Positions 1 to 11,560 of a DNA stretch of 64,000 nt are shown here, one piece after another. The stretch comes from Undaria pinnatifida. Its lineage: Eukaryota > Sar > Phaeophyceae > Laminariales > Alariaceae. Within the stretch, counting starts at the first letter, position 1. Each line of letters begins with the position of its first letter. The position numbers and the translations under genes were made by a program. The notes beneath the pieces are model-generated. The model searched no databases, had not been told where the DNA came from, and saw nothing but the letters and a program-made list of their open reading frames with translations. The stretch covers positions 14,001,020-14,065,019 of the forward strand of contig JABAKD010000016.1 in NCBI GenBank assembly GCA_012845835.1, read 5' to 3'.

Positions 1-39
1 TAAGCCTACACGTACAACTTTTGTTAAAAGTAAGCTTTT

Positions 40-200
40 GGGGTGGGGCATAGGTGAGGTATAGTTGGGGAATAGTTGGGGCATAGTTGGAAAATAGGTG
101 GGGCATAGGTGGGGCATAGGTGGGGCATAGGTGGGGCATAGGTGGGGCATAGTTGGAGCATAGGTGGGGCATAGTTGGGGCATAGCCGGGTGGGGCATAG
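40..200. repeat. Minisatellite, 12-13 bp unit
   Basis: About a dozen imperfect tandem copies of a GGTGGGGCATA-type unit, with variants such as AGTTGGGGCATA. It lies 3' of the last visible cyclophilin exon, in what is probably an intron of that gene. Confidence 0.9.
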
Positions 201-300
201 AGCTCCCCAAGTAACGAACCTCATAGTTGGGGTGAGGCAGAGAGCTTCTGAATCAAAAAGGTCAAGAGCCTCAAAATGTTTAGGTGCGCCCCTGCCGCAC

Positions 301-393
301 TATAAGTACTATTGCACTATTACTATCACTACACTATTACTATCACTACACTATTACTGCACTATAACTACACTATTACTACACTATTACTAC
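301..393. repeat. CACTATTACTA-type simple repeat
   Basis: Imperfect 10-12 bp units built from CACTATTACTA and CACTATTACTATCA. Similar CACTATTACTATTACTA sequence forms the outer end of the inverted-repeat element at 17744-18835. Confidence 0.8.
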
Positions 394-464
394 TATTTGT
401 ATATAGCAGGGGACGATACGAGGTTCGATTGTACTCTACACTGTGAAAAGTTTCAAACACTCAC

Positions 465-3400
465 CTGCCAAACCCGACCACCTTGAAGTTCAGCCATGGC
501 TGGGGTGCAAGAGTTACCAAGAATTGCGAGGCATTCGTGTGCGGGCCGTCATTAGCCATCGCCAAAATTCCGGCCTCGTTGAGGTCGACAGCGAACGATT
601 CGTCTCCGAACACTTCTCCGTAGATTGAGACGCCGCCGTCGCCCTTGCCGGTCAGTATGTCCCCCCCCTGCACCCAGGCATCTCGTACCACACGGTGGAA
701 CGGGCTGCCTTTGTAGGTCAACCTGGCAGATAAAAGTCGTAAAATCATTTTTAGCGTCCACGGCACATGAAAAGCAGAACTTAGAGCGTAGTGTCCGCGC
801 TACCGAGCACCAGCTCACGGGACGATCGGCTGCCTTTGTAGCCCTAGGGCATAAGAAAAAACGAACTATGCTGCCCACCCAGCACCCGTTCGAGGGACGG
901 TCGATAACCGAGTTCGACTTCTTGCATAGGCTTCCCCTTTTCGGATAGAGGTAGCACCTTTTCACTGAAACCTTCTGTTTTGTGGCGGGGAGTTCTTAAC
1001 GCCGAATCGTCGGAAGTAACTGCCATTATTGAGCTTACAGCATTTTTCGTCGTACGCCTACTTCTACAGTAATAATACCTACAGTTTTAGTAGTGCCTAG
1101 AGTATCTGTAGCTCATGAGGTTGTTCATCTCGTCGGGTAGCACTCTTGGTTTTCTTAAAAACGAGTTTTTGCCGTGGAGAGGTGTACAGTACCTGGTAGT
1201 TGGTATGGAGTGCCCTCCGTGGATGAATAGTGTATAGATTAGACATGTTTGACGTGAAACTATGTCATGGTTGAGGTGAAACCACGTGGTATCGATAATA
1301 GATGTCGCAATCACGTCAAGGCCCTCATAGATGGGCGATAATGTAGATGACGGTGATCGGACATGCAGGACGCCCCTCACCTCACTACCCTACCTCGCCC
1401 TGCTCTGTCTTATTATAAAAAATGAAAATACACTCCAGCTGTGAGATCGAAGATTTCGTCGAAACTCATCTTTGCAAGCTGTGTGTGATACTCCGATCGC
1501 GCGTATTACGAGTTGTGTGTCCTCATTAAGGATACAGGTCGGCGACTCCCCTTACAACTACAGTGTAGCTATCAGGGTCAACAGGGTGATGTTAGTCAGT
1601 CTGTGCGCGGAAACTATAAAACCCGTTTCTGAGGGGGACCAAATCTGACAGCTGTGGAGGGAAATGTATCCGTTTATCAAGTGAACCCTGTAAGTCGAAT
1701 AACCGGTCTGTCTTATTATAGCGTTCTATTTTGAGAAATAATGTATAAGCTTTGAGCCTAGCCAGTGAGCCTATGGAGAGATAATAAAGACACCAGAACC
1801 CATGAGGGTCACGCTTCGCAACACCGACCAACCACGCGTCCCCCACTCGGAGTACCGTGACATGAGTGACATTGCACATAATTTATCGGGTGAAGAGCCT
1901 CATAAAACATAGGAAACCATTTTGACAATGGTTGCTGCACCGATCGATACCCCAGCAACCCTTTCATTTTTCTTGTTTCTTGTTTCTCTTTTGTTTTCTT
2001 GTTTTTTTCTGGGCGTGTTTATGATACTATTATAATATGAAAAGTTCGACGTTGAAGTCCATGCTGCGCATTCAATATTGTAGGGTGGCAAACATAATAA
2101 TGATAGTAAATATAATAAAATCAAGGGGCTGTTACAGACACAGGCCACCCTTTGCAGGTTTCTCTACTAGGCAGGTTCCACGTTGGTCACTCACTTATAC
2201 TAGATAGGATCTTGTATTAGTTTCACACACGCCGCGAGGCAAAAGCATCACCCCCCTTTTCCTATACGCACATGCCTTCAAAGGCATGCGAAACCCTTTT
2301 ATATCCAGCCGTATCCCATATATTACGCCGTGTTAGGCTCCCAGGGGAATACCACAACAATAAACAAGAAGACAGCTTGCAAGCTGCATCCACGCCTATA
2401 CCGCCTGCCACGCAGAGACGACATGAAGGACGAACTCACATAGTACCTGCTACGAGCACAATATATAACACAATATATAGCACAATATATAGCGGAGCCC
2501 AGGAAATGGTGTACGAAATAGCTAATTTCGATACAAAACGCAACGCTTGTCGCCCGACGCATACGACAACGATGGCTGTGTATAATACGACATATCTGTA
2601 TGCTGCTCGTTGGAGCATCCTTACACACGCTACTAGCGTTGTACATTTGTTCAAAAATAGACAGATAAACACGCCCGGCAACTTGCACAATCGACGAATC
2701 ATAAACAACTTACAAAGAAACACTGTTTTCGGCGAAATCCTCTATCTCACAGGTGAAGCGTAGTTTATTTGGTTTTGTACAAAATACGAAAACTCAAAAT
2801 GTAATCGTTGGCTTCGCTGTGCCATGATCGCTCACTTGTCCCCAGCATCCGATTTCCCTTTCTCGCCGGTGCAGAGCGCTCGGAAGTTCTCGCACGTCGT
2901 CGGACAATTTTCAGAAAACAGTTGAAACACGACACGCCGCGGTCGAAAGGAAGGGTCCAGGGCGATATCCATATACACCAGCGAGCACCCAGTGCTGACC
3001 AGATGTTTCTGCGTTAGTGGCAGATTGAAATTTGGATGGGGGGGGGGTGTACTCATTTCATGCATAGCCGTAGTCGTATAACCATAAACCCTCGCATCCC
3101 TACTATGCCGGAACGGAGCACCTCGGGTTTTCACCAACCAGGCAGACATTGCTTGCACCAAGCGCGAAGCGCCGTGAGGTGTTTGGCGAGTCGCATGAAG
3201 GGTGAACTGCGTCCTTCCAAGAACCGCTCGTAAGACGGACGTCGGCACCTTGTGCCTATTTTCTTGCATATGGGTGACAGCGCCAATGACTTGTACTTTG
3301 TTTTCTGATGTGACCACTCCAGAGACAGCAATGATAGGTATATTACTATGTAACCGCGTCGTGGGTGCCTCACCATATTGACACTACGTGATGCGATCAT

Positions 3401-3468
3401 TCCCCTTGTGCGGAGTTGGGGTTTTCCACCCCGCACAACATGATCTATCTCGATAACCATCATGGTAA
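465..3468 (-). CDS. Cyclophilin-type peptidyl-prolyl isomerase, PPIL6-like (partial, 3 exons visible)
   Basis: The exons on the minus strand are 3468-3374, 3008-2836 and 722-465, each bounded by GT..AG. The phases join: ATG|AAA (phase 0) and GA CAA|G TTG (phase 2). Exon 2 gives VYMDIALDP, then RRVVFQLFSENCPTTCENF and ALCTGEKG. Exon 3 gives YKGSPFHRVV, WVQGGDILTGKGDGG, SIYGEVFGDESF, ILAMANDGPHTNASQF and PWLNFKVVGFG, covering most of a cyclophilin fold. The catalytic Arg (FHR), Gln (QGGD), SQF Gln and PWL Trp are present; CypA F60 is Ala, F113 Leu and H126 Val, so activity may be weak. The WVQGGDI and CPTTC features resemble PPIL6, a divergent cilia-associated cyclophilin. The C-terminal exon lies left of the window. 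The first visible exon may start at the Met near 3463 or continue from an upstream exon, since PPIL6 proteins have an N-terminal extension. The cyclophilin family is certain; the PPIL6 subfamily is about 60% sure. Confidence 0.9.
823..847 (-). pseudogene. Short echo of the 5' edge of cyclophilin exon 3
   Basis: Read on the minus strand, a CTAG acceptor-like site is followed by GGCTACAAAGGCAGCC. The true exon at 722 begins CCAG|GTTGACCTACAAAGGCAGCC. The match then fades. This is a decayed local duplicate of the acceptor and first codons, about 100 bp upstream of the real exon in the gene's own intron. Confidence 0.5.
1418..1706 (-). mobile_element. 290-bp dispersed repeat (family A) with 14-bp direct flanks
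   Basis: A copy of a repeat also found at about 36820-37105 and 38839-39301. Read on the minus strand it runs from CCGGTTATTCGACTTACAG to GTGTATTTTCATTTTTT, giving it an A/T-rich tail. The flanks carry the same 14 bases, TCTGTCTTATTATA, at 1404-1417 and 1707-1720, a target-site duplication of the length usual for LINE-mobilised retroposons. It sits in the cyclophilin intron between the exons ending at 2836 and starting at 722. No tRNA promoter boxes are obvious. Confidence 0.8.
3037..3172 (+). repeat. 135-bp dispersed repeat, copy 1
   Basis: It begins at a run of G and continues GTGTACTCATTTCATGCAT, then ACCATAAACCCTCGCATCCC, ending near GCTTGCACCAAGCG. An inverted copy is at 38632-38765. 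It fills most of the 365-bp cyclophilin intron between 3009 and 3373. Confidence 0.85.
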
Positions 3469-4908
3469 CTGCCAACAAAGACAAAAAACAAAACAAAAAC
3501 GGCACCCTGGTTGTCTAACTCACGCAGCGAATGGCATGTTTTACAGCGTGGTTGCTAACCAGCGCCAACCCCAATATACATACTATTTTTAAACAGCGTC
3601 GGTACCAACCGAGGCCAACTATTATATATACTTCAAGGGGAGAGGAGGGGGGGGGGGAGGGGGGGGGAGAGAGCTTGTTGTACCAGCGCACAGGCAAGCG
3701 CACCAGTGGAGAGGCAATACGAACTGTCCGAGAGAGTTCAATCGACAGGTCAGTCTCTCTATATAAATACAGTGAAGCGTATTCTGTACTACTGCATGCT
3801 CTCTTGCGATCATCGGTGTACCATGCACCTGTTTTCGTCTTTCAACAACGGTGTAGAAGAGGACTCAGGGAGACTAGAGGTCGCCATTAGCCGAGCAATG
3901 GACTTGCCGCGGAGCTTAGAGGCAACCAACCAACGAGAGCGTACTCCTGCAGGGTTCCGATGACGGCCCCACCATGAGAAGGGACCCCACAATGCACTTT
4001 CATAACAAAGAGCCCCGCAACACAACCGGTACTCTCACAAGAAACAGCAACACCGGCTCTCTCCTCGAAAATAACCCCAAAACAACCTCGTATCACCATA
4101 ACCTAAGATTTACGAGGAAACAAAAAATTCGACAACAGCTACACGAAAACTAGAGTAGGTTGTACCCTTTCTCAAATGAGAAGGTCAGGTTGAAACCAAC
4201 CTCTCGGTTTCTTGTCATAGCGTCGGTACTGCATGATTGTGTGACTGGTATGAGCAACAGCGAAGCCGCGTCGGCTGCAGACAAGGACATAATGTGTATC
4301 CTCGTGCTATTGTCGTTAACGCGATACAGAGTAATGGGTATTGTGCCGGTAAGCGTACACGCACAATGCTTGCGATCCGCTGGTGTATCTGCAGTCAACG
4401 ACAGCCTGCAACTCAGCACATGGCCTCGCCTCCGGCCATCCAGCACATGTGCTTATGGCTGTGACTGGTATATTAATGGTTGGCAATACCATATTGCTAA
4501 GCCGGGTACAGGTACAAGCAGGGAGGTAGACTTCGTGCATACTTTCCCTTCTGTTGAGGGGATATCCCTTTGTTTTCTTCAAAATTCTGGGATTTGTTAT
4601 GAGTGATGGACGTCGCAGTAGCTTATGCTGCATGTTGTGCAATGGCAAACATGACTATACTATATACTATAGTATATTCTGACCCAGTTGTTGGACCTCT
4701 CGTTTGGGAGAGGGGGGGTTCTACAATATACCTCGGATATAATGGTTTCCGGACTTCTTATTTTCTGTAAGTATCAGTCTCCGCATTAGTTTACACCTTG
4801 GTTCTTGTTAGGTGTCCTTTCTGTACACGTCATTTTTTTTCGGCGCTTTTCCCCTCGGGAGTCCCAAAAGGGTTATGTCAATGCTTGCACACCTCGGACA
4901 GATCACGA

Positions 4909-5047
4909 TCGAATCATACAGATCATATAGATCATATAGATCATATAAACCATATAGATCATATAGACCATATAGATCTTATAGATCATGTAGATCATGT
5001 AGGTCATATAGATTGTACATCATATAGATCACGTACATCATCTGCAG
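4909..5047. repeat. Microsatellite, GATCATATA-type 9-mer
   Basis: Around 14 imperfect copies of a 9-base unit, ATATAGATC, with variants ATGTAGATC and ATATAGACC. Confidence 0.9.
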
Positions 5048-6012
5048 TAGATCCTATAGCTGCCGTTCTGAGATGTTGTACGGGATCTGTAAATGTAGAG
5101 CGCTGATCCAGACCCGGAAGCACGTGCTAAATCATGCAGATCTTACGTCTCCCAACCAGTGACATGTGGTAACATGAGCTAGATCATACAGATCTTCCTG
5201 GAATATCTAGATCGTCAAGTGGAGATCGATAAGTCTGTTCGACGTGTGGATGCTTGTCAAAGCCAATACCATCTTACCTCACACTCCTGCTGTGCAATGT
5301 CGGCCCAGTTGGTTTTGTCATCTTCGCTCCTATCAAAAGGCGGCGCGATATTGCTCTCTGCAAAGCGGATAAGCTCTTCAACGCCACCCATGTGTTTTCG
5401 ACCGCCATCGGTGAGCACCAGATGTCTGGCCTTGTGCTGGGGACACCATACGAAGGCCGGGACGTGCGCTGCGCGGTCAGATGCGTGCCTGCCTGACGTT
5501 TTATGAACTTCATTGTACCTTTTTAGGTGCGTCTCTTGTGCTGAAGATACGAGGGCCCAGAAGTATTTTGCGTGGTTTGATGCGTGCTTTTCGTTGATGT
5601 CTGCATTACGCCGTTTTAGGTATGCCTACTGCACCTGGCAACCCTTTGATGGTGTGCGCACGTGCTCTTTTTCTTGCGGGTTCTAGTTCGTTTGGTTTGC
5701 AGAGGAACGTTATCGAGGCATATTTACTACCAGGTACACGACAACAGCACTGGGTAGAGATCGACGAACGGTACGTAGAGGCGTCCTTAACAACGCGTGT
5801 CTCCTGCCCAAAATTTCGAAGTTGAGCCCAGCCTCTCGTGTAATTCAATGATTCGAACCAACTAGCCGATAGAACTTGCCGACCGTGGTTACCGAACCAT
5901 GCAGAACACCAATAGAACTGGGCGGGGAAGAGATACAGCCTTGCGCAATATTTTGAAGGCGCGGCTGCTCAAACCGCATCAAGATGCGGCGTCCACAACC
6001 GTTCGAGACTGA

Positions 6013-6495
6013 TCAGTACAAATACCCAAAGTGTTCGAGGCTGATCTGATAAGAATGAACGATACTACAGTAACTCGTGCTACTATGCAGCGGAAAATTC
6101 GTCATGACGCACACATGGTCTGAGCTATTGTGTACTGAAATGCACCGCCAACCTTCGAGTCGTTTTACGGTAGCCTCCAACTTGTGTTTCACGAGATCGC
6201 CAGTTTTCAAACCAGCTCCCGGCCGTACGTCCTGAAACACGGTAAACACGGTGCCCCTTGCCACCCTTACGTCATGGTGCGATAGCCCTTTGCAAACCAG
6301 GAAAATTTTGGAGATATTTTCTTCATAGCATACTTCATCGTGTCGAACAGTCACGAAACGTTCGTGAACGCAAACAACTGTTTTTTTTTGGGGGGGTATC
6401 GTAGAATCAGTCCTTGCTCTCTCATGCCCAGCCAGAAACAGGAGCCAACGACAAATTGAAACCAGTATCTCAGTACTATTGCTCCTCTTGATCAT
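6013..6495 (-). CDS. Unassigned 160-codon open frame
   Basis: A long minus-strand frame containing HDEVCYEENISKIFLVCKG and DVRVARGTVFTVFQDVRPG, ending FGYLY-stop. The composition looks protein-like, but I recognise no domain, and a poly-T tract near 6385 lies inside it. It could be a terminal exon starting somewhere after that tract, an old coding remnant, or chance. Confidence 0.2.
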   Translation of the reverse strand: MIKRSNSTEILVSICRWLLFLAGHERARTDSTIPPQKKTVVCVHERFVTVRHDEVCYEENISKIFLVCKGLSHHDVRVARGTVFTVFQDVRPGAGLKTGDLVKHKLEATVKRLEGWRCISVHNSSDHVCVMTNFPLHSSTSYCSIVHSYQISLEHFGYLY

Positions 6496-6975
6496 TCAAA
6501 AGCCAACGTCTTCTAAGAAGGCATTGCTCTTGTGTGCCAACCCACCTGTGGGGACATGCTGTGTTGGATCACCGAGTACCTATTTGCAACACCCTGTACC
6601 CACTGTCATCGCGCGAGAAACATGTATTTGACATGTATCCCAGGCAACTCTTTACCTGGTACATCATAACATGACATGGAAGATAGATTCATGCCCTGCC
6701 ATTGAGTACAATGCCTAAAAATAATCCGTAGTTCATAATTGCACGACACTTACACACTAGCGTGTTATTGCTTGCAAATGGGTGGATTTCGAGACTATCG
6801 CTGCCCTTCTGTCAACAAGTCCAGTGCTTTTCAACAAGCCAAGCACTGTCTGTGTTTCAACGCCGTTCCCCCTTGGGGCTTTAAAAAAAAAAGTCAGAAT
6901 AATTAATTTAGGATTACAGTGTTACATATGCACCATAATCACAGACCCAGAGTCAGCACTGACTACATATGGGAT

Positions 6976-7290
6976 TCCGGTCGCCCCGGTGGCGTATCAG
7001 GTTATATTCGAGCCTGGTATATATAGGTTACTTTCGTGAGTTCGAGCCCCCCCGAGTGCATACTCGTATAAATTCGTGGGGACTTCTTCTTGTGCACAAA
7101 TTGACCTGCGGAAAGCGTGAGAGCGCGAGTTAGCACACTCGATGAGAAATCGACGAGCAGTTGGATTGCTGAACTCTATGCGCGATAAAAATTGAAGGCA
7201 AGAACCGGGGGGGAGAAGGGACGACACCTGTGACCACGGCTTGTCCAGAAGCTGGAATGTAGATGCGTGTGAAGAAAAACAAAAAAAATG
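6976..7290 (+). mobile_element. tRNA-derived SINE-like repeat, copy 1
   Basis: The head looks like a tRNA: GGTGGCGTATCAGG (A-box-like), then GTGAGTTCGAGCCCCCC (B box). A conserved body follows, including TTGACCTGCGGAAAGCG, GCGCGATAAAAATTGAAGGC and GGGAGAAGGGACGACACC, and it ends in an A-rich tail. Copies lie at 25455-25745 and, split, at 62205-63080. It is enclosed by a 13-bp inverted repeat, GTTACATATGCAC (6921) and GTGCATATGTAAC (7305). Confidence 0.8.
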
Positions 7291-7585
7291 GGTCAGTGGC
7301 AGTAGTGCATATGTAACAAAAAAGCACAATACGGGGTCGAATCACCCCAAGGGCCCTTCTTGCCTTTTTTCAGGAAAAGTGCATGTGTACATCTGAAATT
7401 TAGGGTATGGCTTTGTCCAACGCGGCGGAGCCAAGAGAACGCAAATACTGTAATCCCGTTCGCGAAAGTCGGTCCGTGCGTGCGTGTAGAACGGCAGCGC
7501 TGACCGAAAGGGTTGCAACCCTTGGATTAATCTAGGGTCTAGCGCTTAACAGCCAGACGAACCCCGGGTTGTGCTTTTGGTTCAT

Positions 7586-7648
7586 GTGCACCATAAACAC
7601 TGCCCCATAGTCAGTCAGCGCTGACTATGCGTCAGTGGTTATGGCGCA
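7586..7648. repeat. 63-bp imperfect palindrome
   Basis: GTGCACCATAAACACTG pairs with CAGTGGTTATGGCGCAC around a TCAGTCAGCGCTGACTA centre. Related AGTCAGCGCTGACT sequence occurs at about 6950 and 13920, each followed by a tRNA-like A-box segment, so this is probably part of a dispersed repeat family. Confidence 0.6.
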
Positions 7649-8516
7649 CAATGGATAGCATGGGCCACACGAAGCACCCCGGGCTGCCGCAGTGGGGGAT
7701 GCTTTCCGAACCACTCTACCACGTATAGCAAGCTGTACGACACTTACAAAGAATGGTGATACTTGTACACTTCTGCAATCTTTTTTTATACAATAGGCGC
7801 TTTATACGTTGCACTCGTCGTTGTTTTGGTCGCTGTGCATGGGCTCCAACAGTAGTATGTCGTACCTGTTAGAGACCGGTGTGGCATATCGCGTAGATCG
7901 CATTGTGCGTTGACCAATCAGCCAGCTTATACGCCAGGTACCACTGCTGTCAAGGCTTGCGTACAGACAGGTCTGGGAGAGCTCTAGCATCTACATTGAC
8001 ACTTACGAGTACACCCCCGACAAGATGGCTTTTACATTTTATAATGCGCACGAAGACCATGCACATGCGTCGTACGGATGTTGTGGAATTTTGCCGATAT
8101 CGTACCGAAAAAGCCGTACACGTGTGGTCTAAATAACTGAGCGGTACTTTTGTACGTTTGTCTTTTGTTACTTAACGCAGAGCAAGACCAGAAGATAATT
8201 GTGGGGGGCGTCAAATTAGGTAGGCGTTCATGACTCGCAGGTGGTTTAGGTTGTTATCGAAGGCAGCTCGCTCGGCTGCAGAGCTCGTAGCATACGTCGC
8301 ACCTCAAAGATGCTCGTACGGCTGCTGTAGTGGTCGCTCTTTAGCGCCGGTATGTGCCAGCCCAAACACCATAGCCGCAACCCGCACTACTCCGCATGCC
8401 GCAGCTATTAAACTTGTTGTTCTCATCTATGCCAGGCGATTCCACAAACACTATCCGCAGCACTACTCAACCGGCGCTGTAGAAGCAATGCTGTAGATGG
8501 ACCTAAAATGTTGTAC

Positions 8517-8740
8517 CTCAAAGATGCTGCCGCCGACTTGTTTCTTCTTTCCCTCCAAAAATTCGTCGAAAGCCGCCTCGTGCATGGGCTCGACCGAAAT
8601 CTGTGTCGAGATGCCCGCGTTGCGCAAATCCAGCGCCATTTTGCAGCAACGATGATAAGACGGGTCTGAAATACATCCTTCTATGATGATGTCGCTGCAC
8701 TTCGACGACATCCGCACGTTGGGGAGAACAAGCAGGGGTA
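8517..8740 (-). CDS. Candidate exon, unidentified protein with Cys-containing alpha/beta segment
   Basis: An open frame of 74 codons between a CTAG acceptor (8741-8744) and a GAG|GTACAA donor at 8516. It encodes PLLVLPNVRMSSKCSD, then IIIEGCISDPSYHRCC, KMALDLRNAGISTQIS and EPMHEAAFDEFLEGKK. The hydrophobic strand, helix, strand order with Cys residues suggests a small alpha/beta (perhaps thioredoxin-like) domain, but I cannot name it. The acceptor has no good pyrimidine tract. A partial copy of its 3' edge (GAGCATCTTTGAG|GTGCG) lies near 8297-8315, like the exon echoes elsewhere in the window. No partner exons were found. Confidence 0.45.
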
Positions 8741-10110
8741 CTAGCTCTGGGTTGTGATCACGCTGAAGTCGGATTGTGTCCGGGCGAGGAGGATAGCAGC
8801 CGTTTCGGTCGTTCCCAAAGGTTATATGCGGCGGAATTACGATACAGTCTCGTGGTTCCGTGTTAATGCGGTATTATTTAGTGCGTACTGTTCATTTAGT
8901 GCGGTGATATTCGCTGGCTACGACGTCCTATCATCACGGACGGAAAATAAATGATCTTTTTATATTAGTATTAAAATTGGAAAGGTTATTAAATTTCAGA
9001 CCATAGTGTCATGGCACTTTCCATGGATAGTGCTGGATACCACTTTAGTGGGTGTATTGTCATCTGGCAAGGAACCGCACTAATTAGGGACCATGTGATT
9101 GACGGAGGGATGGAGAAGAGAGAGCCGACGAGAGAAAAGGAGCCACTGGACACGAGACACACGGGGCACACGCTGCAAGCTACAAACCGCTTACCACGGT
9201 GGGTGGAGTGTGTGTTGAAGGTTTTCCCGGTTACGCTGTGAGGAGTGTGGTACAGCCTAAAAGGTAAGGGGAGAAGAGGAGAGGACGTTCGCAGCTTGGT
9301 ATCCTGGGTCATGGTTTTGTTTTTGAATTTCAAAATGAAGGCTTATGGGCTGGCGGGCAGTGGTTCCTAATTTGCAAGGGTGGGAGCTGGGAGGGCGATG
9401 GCAACATAGCCCATGTAATAGGATCATTGGATGCACAATTCACAACCAGCTGGTGACAGCTGCTACAGTAACTACTGCCTGTAGTGCTGATTTCCCCCTC
9501 TGCTGTGAGTTTGTAAGTGCGCGTGTACCGGGCGATATGTTATGCTGATGCGCTGCTGTGGTTCCGTGCGGGATTGTGTGCTGTGATGCTGTTTGCCGCT
9601 GTGCAGTGTTCGACTCGTACCTCGCTGGGCTACAGCGGCAACTATAATACAGTCTACACAGTCGGTGCAGCAGCAGTGTCATCATGAGCAGTCGGTGCAT
9701 GGTCTATACGAACACAACCCCAAGCACAGCTACAGCAGTAGTATGCTCGCTACCGGTTCCGTACGCAAGAAGGAGTGTTGCTTCAAGCAACCTCCAACTC
9801 GAGGCGACGAGGGACAGGAGGCTACTGACTGTAGGCTGTAGCTGAGCATGTGGTGCGATACGCGATACGAGTGGGGACTCTCGACTCTGTTACGATGATA
9901 TGGACAGAAACGACGAGACTCTCGACCGAATGGAACCGCCGCAGTTGGGACAAACGTTTTTTGTCCAGGATACTTCGTACCTGATCCAGCAATATTGCAG
10001 AGTTGTGGGGAGCACCTTGTATGTCGAGATTGTTTTATGAACCTCACTTGGATGCACTCCGTTGTCAATCAATCGTTCGCGCCTCGCGTGCACCCGGCGT
10101 GCAAGTTTTG

Positions 10111-10129
10111 ACCCTAACCCTAACCCTAG
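10111..10129 (+). repeat. Interstitial telomere-like tract
   Basis: ACCCTAACCCTAACCCTAG: nearly three copies of CCCTAA, too short to be a telomere and embedded in ordinary sequence. Confidence 0.7.
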
Positions 10130-10915
10130 CGTTATTAATATGCACTGCTGTAATACCAGGGGGGCTTCACCGCGGCGGGCTGCCGCCCGCCTTGGCTCCG
10201 CGCAAGCCCGTATTTTCCAGGATGCATTACATGTATTTTGAGTATACTATACTATTGTAGGTAAATCCAGGCTGTACACGAGCGCGGCACTGCCAAGGGG
10301 TGCATTAAAAACAAAAAATGTTTTAACACATGACAAAAAACGCGTAATCAGTTGCAGTTAACCACCACAGCAACAAATTGCGTCATCCGGCACACCATGA
10401 CGAACAGCAGCAGCAGCAGCCCCCGCACAACTATTATTATGTACGTGTGTAATTTCAACAACAGCAGGAGCGGCAGCTGCGGCAGTTTGACAACAGCAAG
10501 CGGCACTTCCAGTATAGTAATAGCCATACAATGATACTTTTCTTCGAGCCGGTCCACGTAATGAACGAAAAAAAAAGGAGGGGGGGGAGTAAAAGCAAAA
10601 CAGTATCGAACATTTTACACACCGAGGCTCCAACCCAGAGAAAATAAACAAAAGAACTAACTTGAAAAAAATGTGATTTGACCTAGATTCGAACTTTTGC
10701 GCCAAATCGATTAATACTCGGAAAAAAGCTAAATTAAACGAGTATCGACCGATGTACACAACGAGGCTCGAACCCAGAGAAAAACGAAGAACTTTATTTG
10801 GCCGAGATTCGAAGTCGCGAAAAAATCGGGTAACAATCGTTCGGTGCTAACCCTCACGCTACTGTTGTGCGATCAATCAGCCAAAAAATGTGTTTATATA
10901 TATATATATACGTAC

Positions 10916-11560
10916 GACTACGCACTTGACGTTTCGCAAGAGAAAAAATGCAAAAAACACGAATTAGCACCAGCTGTCACGACACGAAACGAGAACGGCC
11001 GAGGCCGACCCCGGCAGGGTCGAGAGAGTCGAACAAGGTGAGGCACGTACAGGAAAGAGCGCGCCGAGAGGTGGACCTCAGCTTGGGTTATCTCGAACAC
11101 GGCTCAAAATCTGGTCTAAATGGGAGCCTTCGGCTTTTCTCGTGCAACCTCTGGATAATTCTCCATGCGTTTATATTTATTAAAAGAAATAGAACGCAAG
11201 ACCTTGACGCCAAGACTCGAACCCGCGACTGGTCAATACAATGACGGTCTACCTGCTGAGCTACTACTATACCGCTGTCTTTGGCTTTTTGTTGAAATAT
11301 AATTTAGTGTCCTTTTACGCACAGCTCCGCACTTGACATTTCGGAACCGAAAAATTGCCAAAAATTGAATTCTGCGCCGGCCACCACGACACGAAGCGAG
11401 CACGACCGACGCCAACCCCGGCAGGGTCGGGAGAGTCGAGCAAGGTGATGCACGTGCAGGAAACAGCGTGGCGAGAGGTGGACCTTAGCTCGAGTTATCT
11501 CGAACACAACTCAAAACCTGGTCACAATCGGAGCCTTCGGTCGCCCTCGTGCAAGCCCCA
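10916..11560. repeat. Diverged direct repeat pair (10916-11150 and 11322-11560)
   Basis: Two copies of about 235 bp share GACCCCGGCAGGGTCG versus AACCCCGGCAGGGTCG, GAGAGGTGGACCT, TTATCTCGAACAC and GGGAGCCTTCGG versus CGGAGCCTTCGG. The spacing is about 406 bp. A tRNA-like segment lies between them. Confidence 0.8.
11208..11273 (-). repeat. tRNA-like segment (SINE head or tRNA pseudogene)
   Basis: On the minus strand, TAGCTCAGCAGGTAGA is a good A box and GCGGGTTCGAGTC a good B box, with a GTCA..TGAC stem between. There is no clean acceptor stem, so it is not called as a working tRNA. Confidence 0.45.

Larger units (their letters stand above)
3469..8516. other. Region without a convincing gene
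   Basis: No exon could be tied to a known family. There is a poly-G-rich stretch at 3635-3668, a microsatellite at 4909-5047 and a SINE-like repeat at 6976-7290. Two minus-strand open frames, 4150-4446 and 6013-6495, have fairly normal residue composition but no recognised domain and no clear splice partners. A CGGCGCTTTTCCCC...GTCCCAAAAGGG motif at about 4840-4872 recurs at 12.7, 12.85, 17.78 and 18.79 kb. Confidence 0.6.

Noticed and set aside
4150-4606. Overlapping open frames on both strands (98 and 148 codons)
   Set aside because: Neither strand has a recognised domain or good splice sites, and mirror-image open frames are common here.
10111-10129. Chromosome end
   Set aside because: Fewer than three CCCTAA units with ordinary sequence on both sides; interstitial.
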